Source: Maribacter polysaccharolyticus
GTDB lineage: Bacteria; Bacteroidota; Bacteroidia; Flavobacteriales; Flavobacteriaceae
Assembly (NCBI RefSeq): GCF_028882255.1
Contig: NZ_JARBUY010000002.1
Span: 694,342-758,341 of the forward strand
Direction: 5' to 3'
DNA length: 64,000 nt
The translations under genes were made by a program, and so were the position numbers. Of this stretch, positions 1 to 8,725 are shown one piece after another. Below the pieces are notes generated by a model. It did no database searches and was not told where the DNA came from. It saw nothing but the letters and a program-made list of their open reading frames with translations. Within the stretch, counting starts at the first letter, position 1. Each line of letters begins with the position of its first letter.

Positions 1-151
1 CCACCTCCGCATTGTCGCCTATGGATTGCTCGATTAATTTTTCCTGGGTTTTTTCCACTGCTTTTTTACAAGAATGGTTCAATCCAAAAATCGTAAGAAA
101 GGCGAATAGCGTGATGAGGGGTTTCGTTGCATTTACATATAAATTTTTCAT
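1..151 (-). CDS. Lipoprotein N-terminus, cut by window start
   Basis: The minus strand opens with an ATG at 151 and stays open to base 1, giving 50 residues. The protein starts MKNLYVNATKP, has a hydrophobic stretch and a lipobox ending at Cys28 (LNHSC), followed by a charged region (KKAVEKTQEKLIEQ). This is the layout of a Bacteroidota membrane-anchored lipoprotein. The rest lies outside the window, so the family cannot be named. Confidence 0.6.
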   Translation of the reverse strand, partial: MKNLYVNATKPLITLFAFLTIFGLNHSCKKAVEKTQEKLIEQSIGDNAEV

Positions 152-259
152 CGTATTATCTTTAAAATTAGTGTCAGGGTGTATCCTTTTAAAATTTCGA
201 TTCGTGTAGGCGTTTTGGTTTCAATTTGTTCATCATGTGACTTTAGGGGCGGTCATCGT

Positions 260-775
260 TTAATTCAACTTCGCAAACAATACCATATAATTATGTCCGG
301 CTTCCTTCGCACATTTTGGACAATAGGCATAGTGCACATAGTAATCGTTGACCTTTATGCCCGATTCGACGAATTTGTTGTCCATTTGTTTGATGAATTT
401 TGGAAGCTCTTTGTAGTCGACCTCGAATACCTTACCCATGAATGTACCGGTCAGGGAGGTGTTTTGGGCATCGGGAACTACATCGGTGACCGACAAATAG
501 AGTTCTGTTCTAAACGGATTCGGGTCTGTGAACAACAATAGAATTTCCTTCTTCTCAGGATGTAGCCTATGCGCATCTTCGGCCATCTTCATCATTTGTG
601 TTATTTTCTTATCTAACATGGGGGTAAATGGGATATGGAACAGGGTAGGGACCGATGCCTTTATAAATTTCTTGTTGTTCCAGTGGTGCGTTTTTCCATC
701 CCATTTTTCCGGATGGAAAAGAGGGCAACATTCTTTGGTAAGTTGTGTAGTGTCTTGGTCGATTATTGTTTCCAT
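260..775 (-). CDS. Conserved hypothetical protein (CCPxF / CPKCA motifs)
   Basis: A 171-residue soluble protein with no signal peptide from the start chosen here. It has an N-terminal CCPLFHPEKWDGK block, an internal KKFIK block and a C-terminal CPKCAKEAGHNY motif whose CxxC could bind metal. I recall this layout from a widespread, uncharacterised bacterial family whose members begin near METxIDQDT, which is why the ATG at 775 is preferred; it has AGGA a few bases upstream. The frame stays open to an ATG at 886, which would add 37 residues (MHGSMEYALRVK...), and that longer form cannot be excluded. An ATGAT-n4-GTCAT dyad lies upstream at 987-1000. No function is assigned. Confidence 0.75.
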   Translation of the reverse strand: METIIDQDTTQLTKECCPLFHPEKWDGKTHHWNNKKFIKASVPTLFHIPFTPMLDKKITQMMKMAEDAHRLHPEKKEILLLFTDPNPFRTELYLSVTDVVPDAQNTSLTGTFMGKVFEVDYKELPKFIKQMDNKFVESGIKVNDYYVHYAYCPKCAKEAGHNYMVLFAKLN

Positions 776-1043
776 GATTCCATTTTCCTTTGTTTTTTCG
801 GAAATTCCTTTATACGGATTTTTAGGGTCTTTTTTTTGTATAAAGGGCAACTTGACCCTTAGGGCGTATTCCATTGATCCGTGCATAAGGGTTTCATCGG
901 GCAGCTTATGAAATAAGACCGGTTATCCCGAAATACATCCATATCCCCTTGTAAAACAAAACTATTCCTGCTTGGTTGTTTTTGCAATGATGTAAGTCAT
1001 TGGGGTTGGGACAAGGAGAAGGGAATGGAGCTTTGGATCACGG
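776..1043. other. Intergenic stretch upstream of the CCP-motif gene
   Basis: This contains the possible N-terminal extension of the preceding gene (776-886) and one Crp/Fnr-like dyad at 987-1000. I see no other gene, terminator hairpin or repeat. Confidence 0.4.
987..1000. promoter_or_regulatory. Crp/Fnr-like dyad ATGATGTAAGTCAT
   Basis: The 14 bases form a dyad ATGAT-n4-GTCAT, with a T/G in place of C/G at one inner pair. They match the pattern ATGAYnnnnRTCAT found at four other places in the first 10.5 kb. The site would lie upstream of the minus-strand CCP-motif gene. Dyads of two 5-base arms and a 4-base spacer are typical of Crp/Fnr-family sites; the regulator itself is not in this window. 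Confidence 0.35.
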
Positions 1044-1190
1044 TCAAAAAACAATTTCAGCGTGTAGTTTTTTTCCGATTTCCTTAAGCGGGGGACCCAA
1101 GACAAATCGATCTTTATCGGAGTAATCGTTCAGAGCTGGGTGTACCTTCCGTTCTTTAAAGAGCCCAAGAATCTTAGATGGAATTTCCAT
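1044..1190 (-). CDS. Small ORF, 48 aa, unknown
   Basis: An ATG at 1190 opens a 48-codon frame ending in TGA at 1044-1046. The protein begins MEIPSKILGLFKERKVH and ends KKLHAEIVF; it is charged and has no signal peptide. It starts only 17 bases after the stop of the SDR gene on the same strand, so it could be the last gene of that operon. It could equally be a chance frame or the remnant of a longer gene. I do not recognise it. Confidence 0.25.
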   Translation of the reverse strand: MEIPSKILGLFKERKVHPALNDYSDKDRFVLGPPLKEIGKKLHAEIVF

Positions 1191-1207
1191 TGAAAGTTGG
1201 CGATGGA

Positions 1208-1969
1208 TCAAGAGGTTATCATGCCCCCATCGATGACGTAGGTGCTACCGGTAATGAACTTGCTCTCATTTGAAGCAAGGAATAATACCAAATCGGCAAT
1301 TTCTTCCACCTCGGCATAGCGGCCAAAGGGTACGCCTGCCTCAAAACCTTTTTTTGCTTTTTGGGCATTGTCGGGTGAAATTTCCTTTTCTATGGAGCGC
1401 ATCATTCTCGTATTGACGGGTCCTGGGTGTATGGTGTTTACCCGAATATTCCTTACTGCAGATTCCAGGGCGGCGACACGCATGATGCCAATGACCCCAT
1501 GTTTACTGGTCGTATAGGCACCCAAGCCCGAAAAACCCTTTAAACCTGCAACGGAAGAGGTGATGATCACACTGCCACCTTCACTCATTCTGGGAATGGC
1601 ATATTTACATCCTAACCAAACCCCTTTTAGGTTGATGGCGATCACGGAATCGAACATTTCTTCGGGATAATCCGCTATGGGTCTAAAAGGCCCTTCAATA
1701 CCTGCATTGGCAAACAGCACATCGATCTTTCCAAAGCGATCCATGGTTTGCTGAATGTAGCGTATGGTATCTGCCGATTTTGATACATCGGCAACGGCAT
1801 ACGCTACATTTTCGCTATTCAAATCGGTTACGGCTTTTCTTAAGGTGCTTTCGGTACGGCCTACAAGCATTACCTTGGCCCCTTCCTTTAAAAACGATCG
1901 GCATGTGGCAAGCCCTATTCCACCCGCACCACCGGTGATAATGGCAACCTTGTTTTTTAGTCGTTCCAT
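1208..1969 (-). CDS. SDR family NAD(P)-dependent oxidoreductase
   Basis: A classical short-chain dehydrogenase/reductase of 253 residues. The cofactor-binding TGGAGGIG motif is at residues 12-19, NAG at 88-90, and the catalytic Ser139, Tyr152 and Lys156 (YTTSK) are present. The C-terminus carries the usual proline-glycine motif (IHPGPVNT) and ends in IDGG, as in FabG-like members. The substrate cannot be told from sequence. It lies 13 bases downstream of the WG-repeat gene and 17 upstream of a small ORF, so it is probably co-transcribed with the DUF2267 and WG-repeat genes. Confidence 0.9.
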   Translation of the reverse strand: MERLKNKVAIITGGAGGIGLATCRSFLKEGAKVMLVGRTESTLRKAVTDLNSENVAYAVADVSKSADTIRYIQQTMDRFGKIDVLFANAGIEGPFRPIADYPEEMFDSVIAINLKGVWLGCKYAIPRMSEGGSVIITSSVAGLKGFSGLGAYTTSKHGVIGIMRVAALESAVRNIRVNTIHPGPVNTRMMRSIEKEISPDNAQKAKKGFEAGVPFGRYAEVEEIADLVLFLASNESKFITGSTYVIDGGMITS

Positions 1970-1982
1970 GGTCTTGGATTTA

Positions 1983-2624
1983 TTATAGATATTGATTCAA
2001 CTTTTTGATTTCCCACTTATTGTCGTCTCTCTTGAACATAAGTAAGTCATCATGAAGCAATTTGGCCCTTAATTCAGGGGTTTTGTACCTTCTTTTGTCG
2101 GTTAGGGCATGTTCCCGTTCATGTATGGGCCAAATAATTTCTCCATTAATGTCCAAAACCACTTCCGTAAAGATATAATCGACGATACTTAGTTTGATTT
2201 CGTTCTGCCCTTGCATTGCTTGCCGTACAAAGATGCCAATTGCGACTTTTTTATCGAATTCCGTAATATTCAAATACTCCGGTGCGATGACGGTTTCACC
2301 TTTTTTATCGATGAATCCATAGAAGGGTATGTCATTCACCTTTAACTCTTGGATCATACATCTTCCGTTCTTGAATTGTGGGTATGGAATTCCTAGAACA
2401 CCTTGTTTTTTGGTGTCGGCATTTTTGGTCCATACCAAGTCGTTCCTAAAGTCGATCACCAATTCGGCATTTTCATTTATAAAGCCCCATCGGTCCCCGA
2501 TACGCACGGCTGCCAAGCCTTCACTAAAAGGGGCGATCTCATCGTAGGAGACGTTTTCCGTTTGGGCGTTTGCCGCTATGGGAAAGACCAAGAGCAGCAT
2601 AAGGAAGGTTCTGATTATTTTCAT
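1983..2624 (-). CDS. Secreted WG-repeat protein
   Basis: The 213-residue product has a cleavable signal peptide (about residues 1-20, ending ANAQ) and two WG-type repeats: DRWGFINENAELVIDF near residues 43-58 and FYGFIDKKGETVIAPEY near 100-116. WG repeats form small beta units in periplasmic or surface proteins of unclear function. The C-terminal half (KLSIVDYIFTEVVLDINGEI...) contains a further weak unit. The gene is in the middle of the DUF2267/WG/SDR unit on the minus strand. Confidence 0.8.
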   Translation of the reverse strand: MKIIRTFLMLLLVFPIAANAQTENVSYDEIAPFSEGLAAVRIGDRWGFINENAELVIDFRNDLVWTKNADTKKQGVLGIPYPQFKNGRCMIQELKVNDIPFYGFIDKKGETVIAPEYLNITEFDKKVAIGIFVRQAMQGQNEIKLSIVDYIFTEVVLDINGEIIWPIHEREHALTDKRRYKTPELRAKLLHDDLLMFKRDDNKWEIKKLNQYL

Positions 2625-2646
2625 AGTGATGTTTTTAATTGAATTC

Positions 2647-3099
2647 CTAGAACATGATATTGGAATAGATCATGGTTTTCAGATCTTTGGGCAACCCGTC
2701 CCTTATATCTTCCATTTCACCTAGGGATATGTATTTTCGCAATAGGATAAAAGTGGTATCGATATACTGTTCGGCCACATCATCGCTATATTCAAAATCG
2801 TTGACGGCCGAAACGCCGTCATGTTTTCTGACCAAATCGATAAAATCGGCCATTTTTTTAATTTTTGGCCGTTCTTTTTTTATAGACCATCCGTTTACGT
2901 AAACCGCTTTTAAGAACATGGGGAATTGCGCGATGAGCTGCAACGATTCCTCAATAGGGATGATATCCCTAAGGGCATGTAAAATTGAAGATAATATTCT
3001 GCCCCCTTTATCGGTGTTTTCACCAAGGTTCATTTCCTTGGCATAATTTTTAAGGAAGGCATTGCCTTCCGCTGCATATTGATTGAAATTAAGTGCCAT
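2647..3099 (-). CDS. DUF2267 domain-containing protein
   Basis: A 150-residue soluble helical protein. The segment ILSSILHALRDIIPIEESL followed by LIAQFPMFLKAVYVNGW matches the hallmark of DUF2267, a family that often sits beside stress genes; its biochemical role is unknown. The gene leads a minus-strand unit (DUF2267, WG-repeat, SDR). A 24-bp perfect palindrome lies 48 bases upstream of the start, so regulation by a dimeric regulator is likely. Confidence 0.8.
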   Translation of the reverse strand: MALNFNQYAAEGNAFLKNYAKEMNLGENTDKGGRILSSILHALRDIIPIEESLQLIAQFPMFLKAVYVNGWSIKKERPKIKKMADFIDLVRKHDGVSAVNDFEYSDDVAEQYIDTTFILLRKYISLGEMEDIRDGLPKDLKTMIYSNIMF

Positions 3100-3146
3100 A
3101 ACTTTGCTTTTTAGGATTGCTTAAAGTTGGCAACTAATAGGGGAAC

Positions 3147-3170
3147 CGGAAATGACCTAGGTCATTTCCG
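3147..3170. promoter_or_regulatory. 24-bp perfect palindrome with ATGACCTAGGTCAT core
   Basis: All 24 bases read the same on both strands, centred on CCTAGG; the core follows the ATGAYnnnnRTCAT pattern. It lies between the DUF2267 start at 3099 and the deoD stop at 3211. The position suits an activator or repressor site for the DUF2267 operon. As RNA it could also fold into a hairpin downstream of deoD, but there is no T-run to make it a classical terminator. Confidence 0.55.
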
Positions 3171-3210
3171 TATGGATGTGGTCAGGGGGAATTAATTGGT
3201 TTTGTGGTGT

Positions 3211-3909
3211 TTAGGTGATGTTCAATGCAATCTCGACCATTTCGTTGAATGAGGATTCCCTTTCGACCGCTGTTGACTGTTCGCCGGTAACCAAGGAATC
3301 TGAAATGGTCAATATGGCCAAGGCCTTTACGTTGTGTTTAGCGGCAATGGTATAGAGTCCGGCTGCTTCCATCTCGACACATAAAACGCCATATTTGGCC
3401 CAAAGTTTATAATTGTCTTTGTCATCTTCATAAAATTCATCGGCAGAAAGCACATTGCCGGCCTTGATATCGATGCCTTTGTTTCGGGCATATAGGCATG
3501 CATTCATGAAGAGTTCGGAGTCGGCAGTGGGGGAGTAATCCGCATTTACAAAACGGGAATTGTTTATTCCTGAGGTAGTCGAAGCTGCCATGGCCAAAAC
3601 GATGTCCCGTACCTTTATGTCTTTTTGGTACGAACCTGCCGAACCTACCCTGATCAGGTTTTTGGCCCCAAACTCATTGATCAGTTCATGATAATAGATC
3701 ATGGCCGAGGGTATGCCCATACCGCTGCCTTGGACGGAAATCCTTTTCCCTTGATATATACCGGTATACCCTAACATACCGCGCACTTGGTTATAACACA
3801 CCGCATCCTCCAAATAGGTCTCTGCGATCCATTTGGCACGTAAGGGGTCTCCCGGCATTAATACTGTTTCCGCTATATCTCCTTTTTTAGCTTCGATGTG
3901 TACGCTCAT
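3211..3909 (-). CDS. deoD: Purine-nucleoside phosphorylase, DeoD type
   Basis: A 232-residue member of the hexameric PNP/uridine phosphorylase (NP-I) family. It cleaves purine (deoxy)nucleosides with phosphate to base plus (deoxy)ribose-1-phosphate. The N-terminal MSVHIEAKKGDIAETVLMPGDPLRA, the phosphate-site RVGSAGSY region, the VEMEAAGLY nucleoside-binding motif and the catalytic Asp in ISDSL all match E. coli-type DeoD. It follows deoC by 8 bases on the same strand, giving a deoxynucleoside salvage operon that feeds deoxyribose carbon into glycolysis. Confidence 0.95.
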   Translation of the reverse strand: MSVHIEAKKGDIAETVLMPGDPLRAKWIAETYLEDAVCYNQVRGMLGYTGIYQGKRISVQGSGMGIPSAMIYYHELINEFGAKNLIRVGSAGSYQKDIKVRDIVLAMAASTTSGINNSRFVNADYSPTADSELFMNACLYARNKGIDIKAGNVLSADEFYEDDKDNYKLWAKYGVLCVEMEAAGLYTIAAKHNVKALAILTISDSLVTGEQSTAVERESSFNEMVEIALNIT

Positions 3910-3917
3910 ACTTGGTA

Positions 3918-4562
3918 TTATTTGGTTGTTGCAATTGCTATCCCGGATGAGGTACCGATTCTTGAAACCCCCAAAGAAATATATTTCAGGGCGGTAACCC
4001 TATCCTTTACCCCTCCGGAAGCTTTGATTTTTGCTTTGTTGCCAACGACTTCCTTCATCAACTTTACATCTTCAAAGGTGGCACCACCCGTGCCAAAACC
4101 GGTAGAGGTCTTAACGTAATCCGCTTTTGCCTCAACGGCCAATTCACAAGCCTTTCTCTTTTCCTCTTGGGTCAAATAACAGGTTTCGATGATGACCTTT
4201 AGGACTTTGTCCCCAATGGCGTTTTTTATTTTGGATATTTCTTGTTTAACCAGTTCCAATTGACCGGATTTCAACCAGCCGACATTGATTACCATATCAA
4301 TTTCATCCGCTCCGTCCTTTATGGCGTCACCCGCCTCAAAAACTTTTGCAGCCGTACTCATGGCCCCTAACGGAAAACCGATGACCACGGCCAATTGGAC
4401 CGGGCTGTTCTTTAACCGATCCTTGGCCAATTTGGTATAACAACCATTTACACAGATCGCCTTGAATTTATGGTTTATGGCCTCTTGACACAGTTTTTCG
4501 ATGTCCGAAGGCTCGGCGGTTGCCTTTAATATGGTATGGTCTATATAATCTTGGATTTGCAT
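3918..4562 (-). CDS. deoC: Deoxyribose-phosphate aldolase
   Basis: A 214-residue class I aldolase that splits 2-deoxyribose-5-phosphate into acetaldehyde and glyceraldehyde-3-phosphate. The Schiff-base lysine is Lys151 in the YVKTSTGF motif; Lys180 (KASGG) and Asp89 (EIDMVIN) are the other expected active-site residues. The start at 4562 (MQIQDYIDHT) aligns with the start of short bacterial DeoC proteins. An in-frame ATG at 4595 would add 11 residues with no family support. The deoC-deoD unit diverges from the first universal stress gene, and a dyad at 4642-4655 lies between them. Confidence 0.93.
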   Translation of the reverse strand: MQIQDYIDHTILKATAEPSDIEKLCQEAINHKFKAICVNGCYTKLAKDRLKNSPVQLAVVIGFPLGAMSTAAKVFEAGDAIKDGADEIDMVINVGWLKSGQLELVKQEISKIKNAIGDKVLKVIIETCYLTQEEKRKACELAVEAKADYVKTSTGFGTGGATFEDVKLMKEVVGNKAKIKASGGVKDRVTALKYISLGVSRIGTSSGIAIATTK

Positions 4563-4641
4563 AGGAATCTGTAAATGGTTAACACTTTTACCCAATAGGG
4601 GTATTCAGGCCAAAGATACGAATACACTTAAGATGATTTTC

Positions 4642-4655
4642 ATGACAATGGTCAT
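4642..4655. promoter_or_regulatory. Crp/Fnr-like dyad ATGACAATGGTCAT
   Basis: The dyad ATGAC-n4-GTCAT lies in the 176-base gap between the divergent deoC gene and the first universal stress gene. It is 80 bases from the deoC start and 84 from the usp start, so it could serve either or both. It belongs to the same set as 987-1000, 3147-3170, 10376-10389 and 10433-10450. Confidence 0.45.
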
Positions 4656-4738
4656 TAAATATACCAAAGTGGGGGCTGATCGATATCATGGTCAATTCGT
4701 GATTTTGGCCATATTTTTATGATATTAATGGTTTCGTT

Positions 4739-5590
4739 ATGAAGACAATACTCATTCCTACCGATTTTTCAAAAAATGCATGGAATACCATTGCTTTTGC
4801 GATGGAGTTCTTGAAAGAAGAGCGTTGTACATTTTATTTCTTACATACGTATACCCCTGCATTCTATCGGATGGATTATATGCTAGGCGGTCCTGAATTC
4901 AGTGCAATACCCGATAAGGGGGTAGATGCTTCCATACAAGGGTTGGAAAAGACATTGGACGCCGTAAAGGTCGAATTCAACAATCCGAAACATATATATG
5001 AAACCATTTCCGCATTTAATGAACTGACCGATGAGATTATCGACCTCAGTAAGAAAAAAAATGTGGACCTGATCATAATGGGTACGCAGGGGGCAACAGG
5101 TGTAAAGGAGATTTTCTTAGGGACCAATACGGTGCATGTGCTCCGAAAGGCCAAAGTGCCTGTCCTTGTGATTCCTTCCGGGTATTCGTACCGGCGCATT
5201 CAACGGATCCTGTTGACGGCAGACTATATTTCCGATTACGACAGGAATCAATTATACATAGCCATTGAAATCGCAAAAATGTACGGAGCTGAAATTACCG
5301 TGTTGCATATTAAGGAAGAGTATGACCTAACGAAAGCCCAAGAAGGGAACAAAGCGCTTTTAGGTCTTTATCTGGCACAAATATCCCATGATTTCAAAGA
5401 AGAAAAGGGGACATATATGCCAGAGGCCATTATCGATTATTTAGATAAAAACAATTATGAGCTATTGGTGATGATGAGCAGAAAACATTCTTTTTTTGAA
5501 CGTATGATGAAAAGACAAAATGTGGATCACGTGGGTTTTCATGTTCAAATACCTTTCTTGGTCATTCCCGACGTCAAAAAAAAACAGTAA
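4739..5590 (+). CDS. Universal stress protein, two UspA domains
   Basis: The 283-residue cytoplasmic protein starts MKTILIPTDFSKNAWNT, a typical UspA beginning. The first domain carries the ATP-binding signature G-2x-G-9x-G-T (GTQGATG...LGTNT). The second domain (from about residue 150, LLTADYISDYDRN) keeps the fold but lacks a clean nucleotide signature (ELLVMMSRKHSFFE). Two-domain Usps are common in Bacteroidota. The gene is 12 bases upstream of a paralog and diverges from deoC. A Crp/Fnr-like dyad in the promoter region suggests control by redox or energy state; the exact role is unknown. Confidence 0.9.
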   Translation: MKTILIPTDFSKNAWNTIAFAMEFLKEERCTFYFLHTYTPAFYRMDYMLGGPEFSAIPDKGVDASIQGLEKTLDAVKVEFNNPKHIYETISAFNELTDEIIDLSKKKNVDLIIMGTQGATGVKEIFLGTNTVHVLRKAKVPVLVIPSGYSYRRIQRILLTADYISDYDRNQLYIAIEIAKMYGAEITVLHIKEEYDLTKAQEGNKALLGLYLAQISHDFKEEKGTYMPEAIIDYLDKNNYELLVMMSRKHSFFERMMKRQNVDHVGFHVQIPFLVIPDVKKKQ

Positions 5591-5602
5591 AAAAACGTAA
5601 AG

Positions 5603-6448
5603 ATGAAAACAGTTCTTTTGCCCACCGATTTTTCAGATGATGCCTGGAATGCCATTTTTACAGCCCTTAAAATGTTCGAGACCGCCGATTGCAATTTTGT
5701 GCTCTTAAATTCCTTTGAGCCTAAAATCACGAATTTGCTGGGGAATAAAAGCAAGGAAAGATTGGGGTTCATTTATGATTCCTTGTCCAAAAACTCAAAA
5801 GACCAATTAAAGAAAACCATCGATTACCTAAAGGTAAACCACGCACGTGACAATCATGTTTTTGAGTCTGTTTCCATATCCAGTAACCTGGAAAGTGCCA
5901 TTAAACAGATCGTCGGCCAAATGGATGTGGATTTTATTGTTATGGGTACTAAAGGGGCCACCGGGGCCAAAGAGGTATTTATGGGAAGTAATACCGTAAG
6001 GGTCATTAAGAAGGTTAGGAATCGTCCCATTATTGCGGTTCCCAGGGGTTATGACTTCAAGAATCTCAAGAAAGTGGTCTTTCCTACCGATTTTTCGCGA
6101 ACCTATGATAAACGGGAATTACGGCAATTGTTGGATTTGGTCGGTTTATGGAAAGCTGAAATAACCATTCTTCAAGTGACCCAAAAACATGAATTGAATG
6201 AAGATAAAACAGAACATAAAAAAAAGCTGTCGAGATACTTGAAAGGTGTGGACCATAGTTTCCATGAGGTCGGGATGGGGATCAATGTTGCGAAAGCCAT
6301 AACCGGATTCGCTGAAGAAAACGATGCGGATTTGATTGCCTTGATCCATTATGAACATACGTTTATGGAGAAATTGACCCGGGAACCGGTGATCAAGAAA
6401 ATGGGGTTCCATGCTACACTTCCAATCCTCATCTTACCAGATGTTTAG
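5603..6448 (+). CDS. Universal stress protein, two UspA domains (paralog)
   Basis: A 281-residue paralog of the preceding gene, with the same MKTVLLPTDFSDDAWN start and the same pattern. Domain one has a full nucleotide signature (GTKGATG...MGSNT), and domain two (VVFPTDFSRTYDKRE...) has IALIHYEHTFMEK in place of it. The 12-base gap indicates co-transcription. The pair probably arose by tandem duplication and may form heterodimers; this is inference. The gene precedes pta-ackA on the same strand by 169 bases. Confidence 0.9.
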   Translation: MKTVLLPTDFSDDAWNAIFTALKMFETADCNFVLLNSFEPKITNLLGNKSKERLGFIYDSLSKNSKDQLKKTIDYLKVNHARDNHVFESVSISSNLESAIKQIVGQMDVDFIVMGTKGATGAKEVFMGSNTVRVIKKVRNRPIIAVPRGYDFKNLKKVVFPTDFSRTYDKRELRQLLDLVGLWKAEITILQVTQKHELNEDKTEHKKKLSRYLKGVDHSFHEVGMGINVAKAITGFAEENDADLIALIHYEHTFMEKLTREPVIKKMGFHATLPILILPDV

Positions 6449-6617
6449 GATGGTAATATTAGGGATGCTTTCTTGTGGTTTTAGTTAAAATTGGCGTGTA
6501 TTTCTATAAAATTGTTTAAAATCCATTTAAATGTGCCCTACTTTAGTTAATAATATCCATAAATTTCGTCAAAGCCTAAGGAAGTGTTAAATTTGCGCAA
6601 AATTTATAATATTGCCG

Positions 6618-8723
6618 ATGAGCAAAGCGATTTATATTGCCACTACGGAGCCGAATAGTGGTAAATCAATAGTTTCCTTAGGCTTAATGCAAATGCTTTT
6701 GGGGAAAGCAGCAAAAGTAGGTTACTTTAGGCCTATAATCGAAGACTATCCTGAAGGGGTTAAAGACAATCATATTACGACAGTGATTTCCCATTTCAAT
6801 ATTCCAATGGAATATGGGGAGGCCTATGCGCTCACTCGGAGCGAGGTCAATGATAAGAACAACCAGAACAAGGAAGACGAAGTCTTGGATACGATCATAG
6901 AGAAGTTCAAGGCAATAGAGAAGCGTTTTGATTTCGTCTTGGTTGAGGGGACCGACTTTTCAAGTGAAGGTTCGATTACGGAATGGGACATAAATGTCCT
7001 AGTGGCCAAAAACCTTGGTATACCCACAATAATTTTAGGGAGTGGTGTAGGCAAGACCCTTGGGGAATTGGTGAATAACATTTACATGGCGTACGATTCT
7101 TTTAGGAATAAAGGCGTCGAAGTCCTCATGGTAGTGGCCAATAAGGTACAGCCAGAGAATATCGGTATCGTCAAGGAAGGTCTTGAAGCCCAATTGCCCG
7201 GGAATATATTGATCGGGGTAGTTCCAATGAACCCGGTTTTAAAGAATCCTACCATAAAGGAAATCGTAGAGGTATTGGACGGGAAAGTACTTTTCGGTGA
7301 AGAATACCTGAATAACCAAGCCGGTCATTTTGGTGTTGGGGCCATGCAGCTTAGAAATTATTTGACCCATCTTAAAAAAGACGGGCTGGTCATAACCCCC
7401 GGAGATAGGGCCGATATCATACTTGGTGCACTCCAGGCAAATCTTTCGGCGAATTATCCGAATGTTTCGGGGGTGATCCTTACCGGTAACCTTGTGCCCG
7501 AGGATTCCATAATCAAATTAATTGAAGGACTTTCGGATATCGTTCCCATCGTATCGGTTAGTCAAGGGACTTTTTCGATTACCAATAGGATCGGAGCCAT
7601 TCGACCACGGATTTACGCTGAGAACATACAGAAGATAACCGCTTCTATCAATGATTTTTCATATCATGTTCCCGAAGAGGAGCTCGCAGAGCGTTTGATT
7701 ACCTTTAAAGCTAAAGGGATTTCCCCAAGGATGTTCCAATACAATTTGCTGAACAGGGCCAAAGCCGACGTAAGGCATATCGTTCTTGCCGAAGGTATGG
7801 ACGAGCGTATTTTGCAGGCCACCAAGCTTTTGATAGATTCCAATGCGGTTAAGATCACCCTTTTGGGCGATCCGGTGAAGATTGAGGAAAAGGTTTCCCA
7901 AATGGACCTTGATTTGGATTTGAGTAAGGTCAATATTGAAGATCCTACCGCTTCCGAACATTTTGCGGAATATACCCAAGAGTTGTATGAGCTTAGAAAG
8001 CATAAGGGCGTTAATTTGGCCATGGCAGAGGATTTGATGGAAGATGTTTCCCATTTTGGTACGATGATGGTGCATAAAGGACATGCCGATGGTATGGTCT
8101 CGGGAGCCGTACATACCACAAAACAAACCATTCTCCCAGCCTTACAGATAATCAAGACGCGGCCGGATGTATCGGTGGTTTCCTCGGTATTTTTCATGTG
8201 TCTTGAAAACCGTGTTATGGTTTACGGCGATTGCGCCATCAATCCTAACCCGACTGCGGAACAATTGGCAGAGATCGCTATTTCTTCGGCAGTGACCAGT
8301 AAGGCCTTCGGGATCGAACCCAAAATAGCCATGCTTTCGTATTCCTCTGGTGATTCAGGGGTTGGGGAAGATGTGGAACGCGTTCGTACAGCCACCAAAT
8401 TGGCCAAAGAAAGAAATCCTGAATTGATTTTGGAAGGCCCTATACAATACGATGCTGCGGTAGATGCCAAAGTAGGGGAGGTGAAGTTGCCTGATTCCAA
8501 AGTAGCCGGTGAAGCGACCGTATTTATCTTTCCGGATTTAAATACCGGTAACAATACCTATAAGGCCGTACAGCGGGAAACAGGGGCCTTGGCCATCGGA
8601 CCGGTACTACAAGGACTTAATAAACCGGTAAACGATTTAAGTAGGGGATGTACCGTGGATGATATTTTCAATACGGTAATAATAACCGCCATTCAAGCAC
8701 AAGATCAAACCAGTAAAAAATAA
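6618..8723 (+). CDS. pta: Phosphate acetyltransferase
   Basis: A 701-residue long-form Pta that interconverts acetyl-CoA and acetyl phosphate. It has an N-terminal BioD/CobQ-like P-loop domain (IATTEPNSGKS), a central DRTGG domain (residues about 215-330) and the C-terminal catalytic PTA domain (from about 385, LAEGMDERIL; SYSSGDSGVGEDVERV). The start is the ATG at 6618 (MSKAIYIAT); an upstream TTG in frame only adds two residues. It is followed two bases later by ackA, the standard acetate/ATP overflow operon. Confidence 0.96.
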   Translation: MSKAIYIATTEPNSGKSIVSLGLMQMLLGKAAKVGYFRPIIEDYPEGVKDNHITTVISHFNIPMEYGEAYALTRSEVNDKNNQNKEDEVLDTIIEKFKAIEKRFDFVLVEGTDFSSEGSITEWDINVLVAKNLGIPTIILGSGVGKTLGELVNNIYMAYDSFRNKGVEVLMVVANKVQPENIGIVKEGLEAQLPGNILIGVVPMNPVLKNPTIKEIVEVLDGKVLFGEEYLNNQAGHFGVGAMQLRNYLTHLKKDGLVITPGDRADIILGALQANLSANYPNVSGVILTGNLVPEDSIIKLIEGLSDIVPIVSVSQGTFSITNRIGAIRPRIYAENIQKITASINDFSYHVPEEELAERLITFKAKGISPRMFQYNLLNRAKADVRHIVLAEGMDERILQATKLLIDSNAVKITLLGDPVKIEEKVSQMDLDLDLSKVNIEDPTASEHFAEYTQELYELRKHKGVNLAMAEDLMEDVSHFGTMMVHKGHADGMVSGAVHTTKQTILPALQIIKTRPDVSVVSSVFFMCLENRVMVYGDCAINPNPTAEQLAEIAISSAVTSKAFGIEPKIAMLSYSSGDSGVGEDVERVRTATKLAKERNPELILEGPIQYDAAVDAKVGEVKLPDSKVAGEATVFIFPDLNTGNNTYKAVQRETGALAIGPVLQGLNKPVNDLSRGCTVDDIFNTVIITAIQAQDQTSKK

Positions 8724-8725
8724 AA

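Noticed and set aside
7664-8197. 177-residue minus-strand frame opposite pta
   Set aside because: Antisense shadow with no family features.
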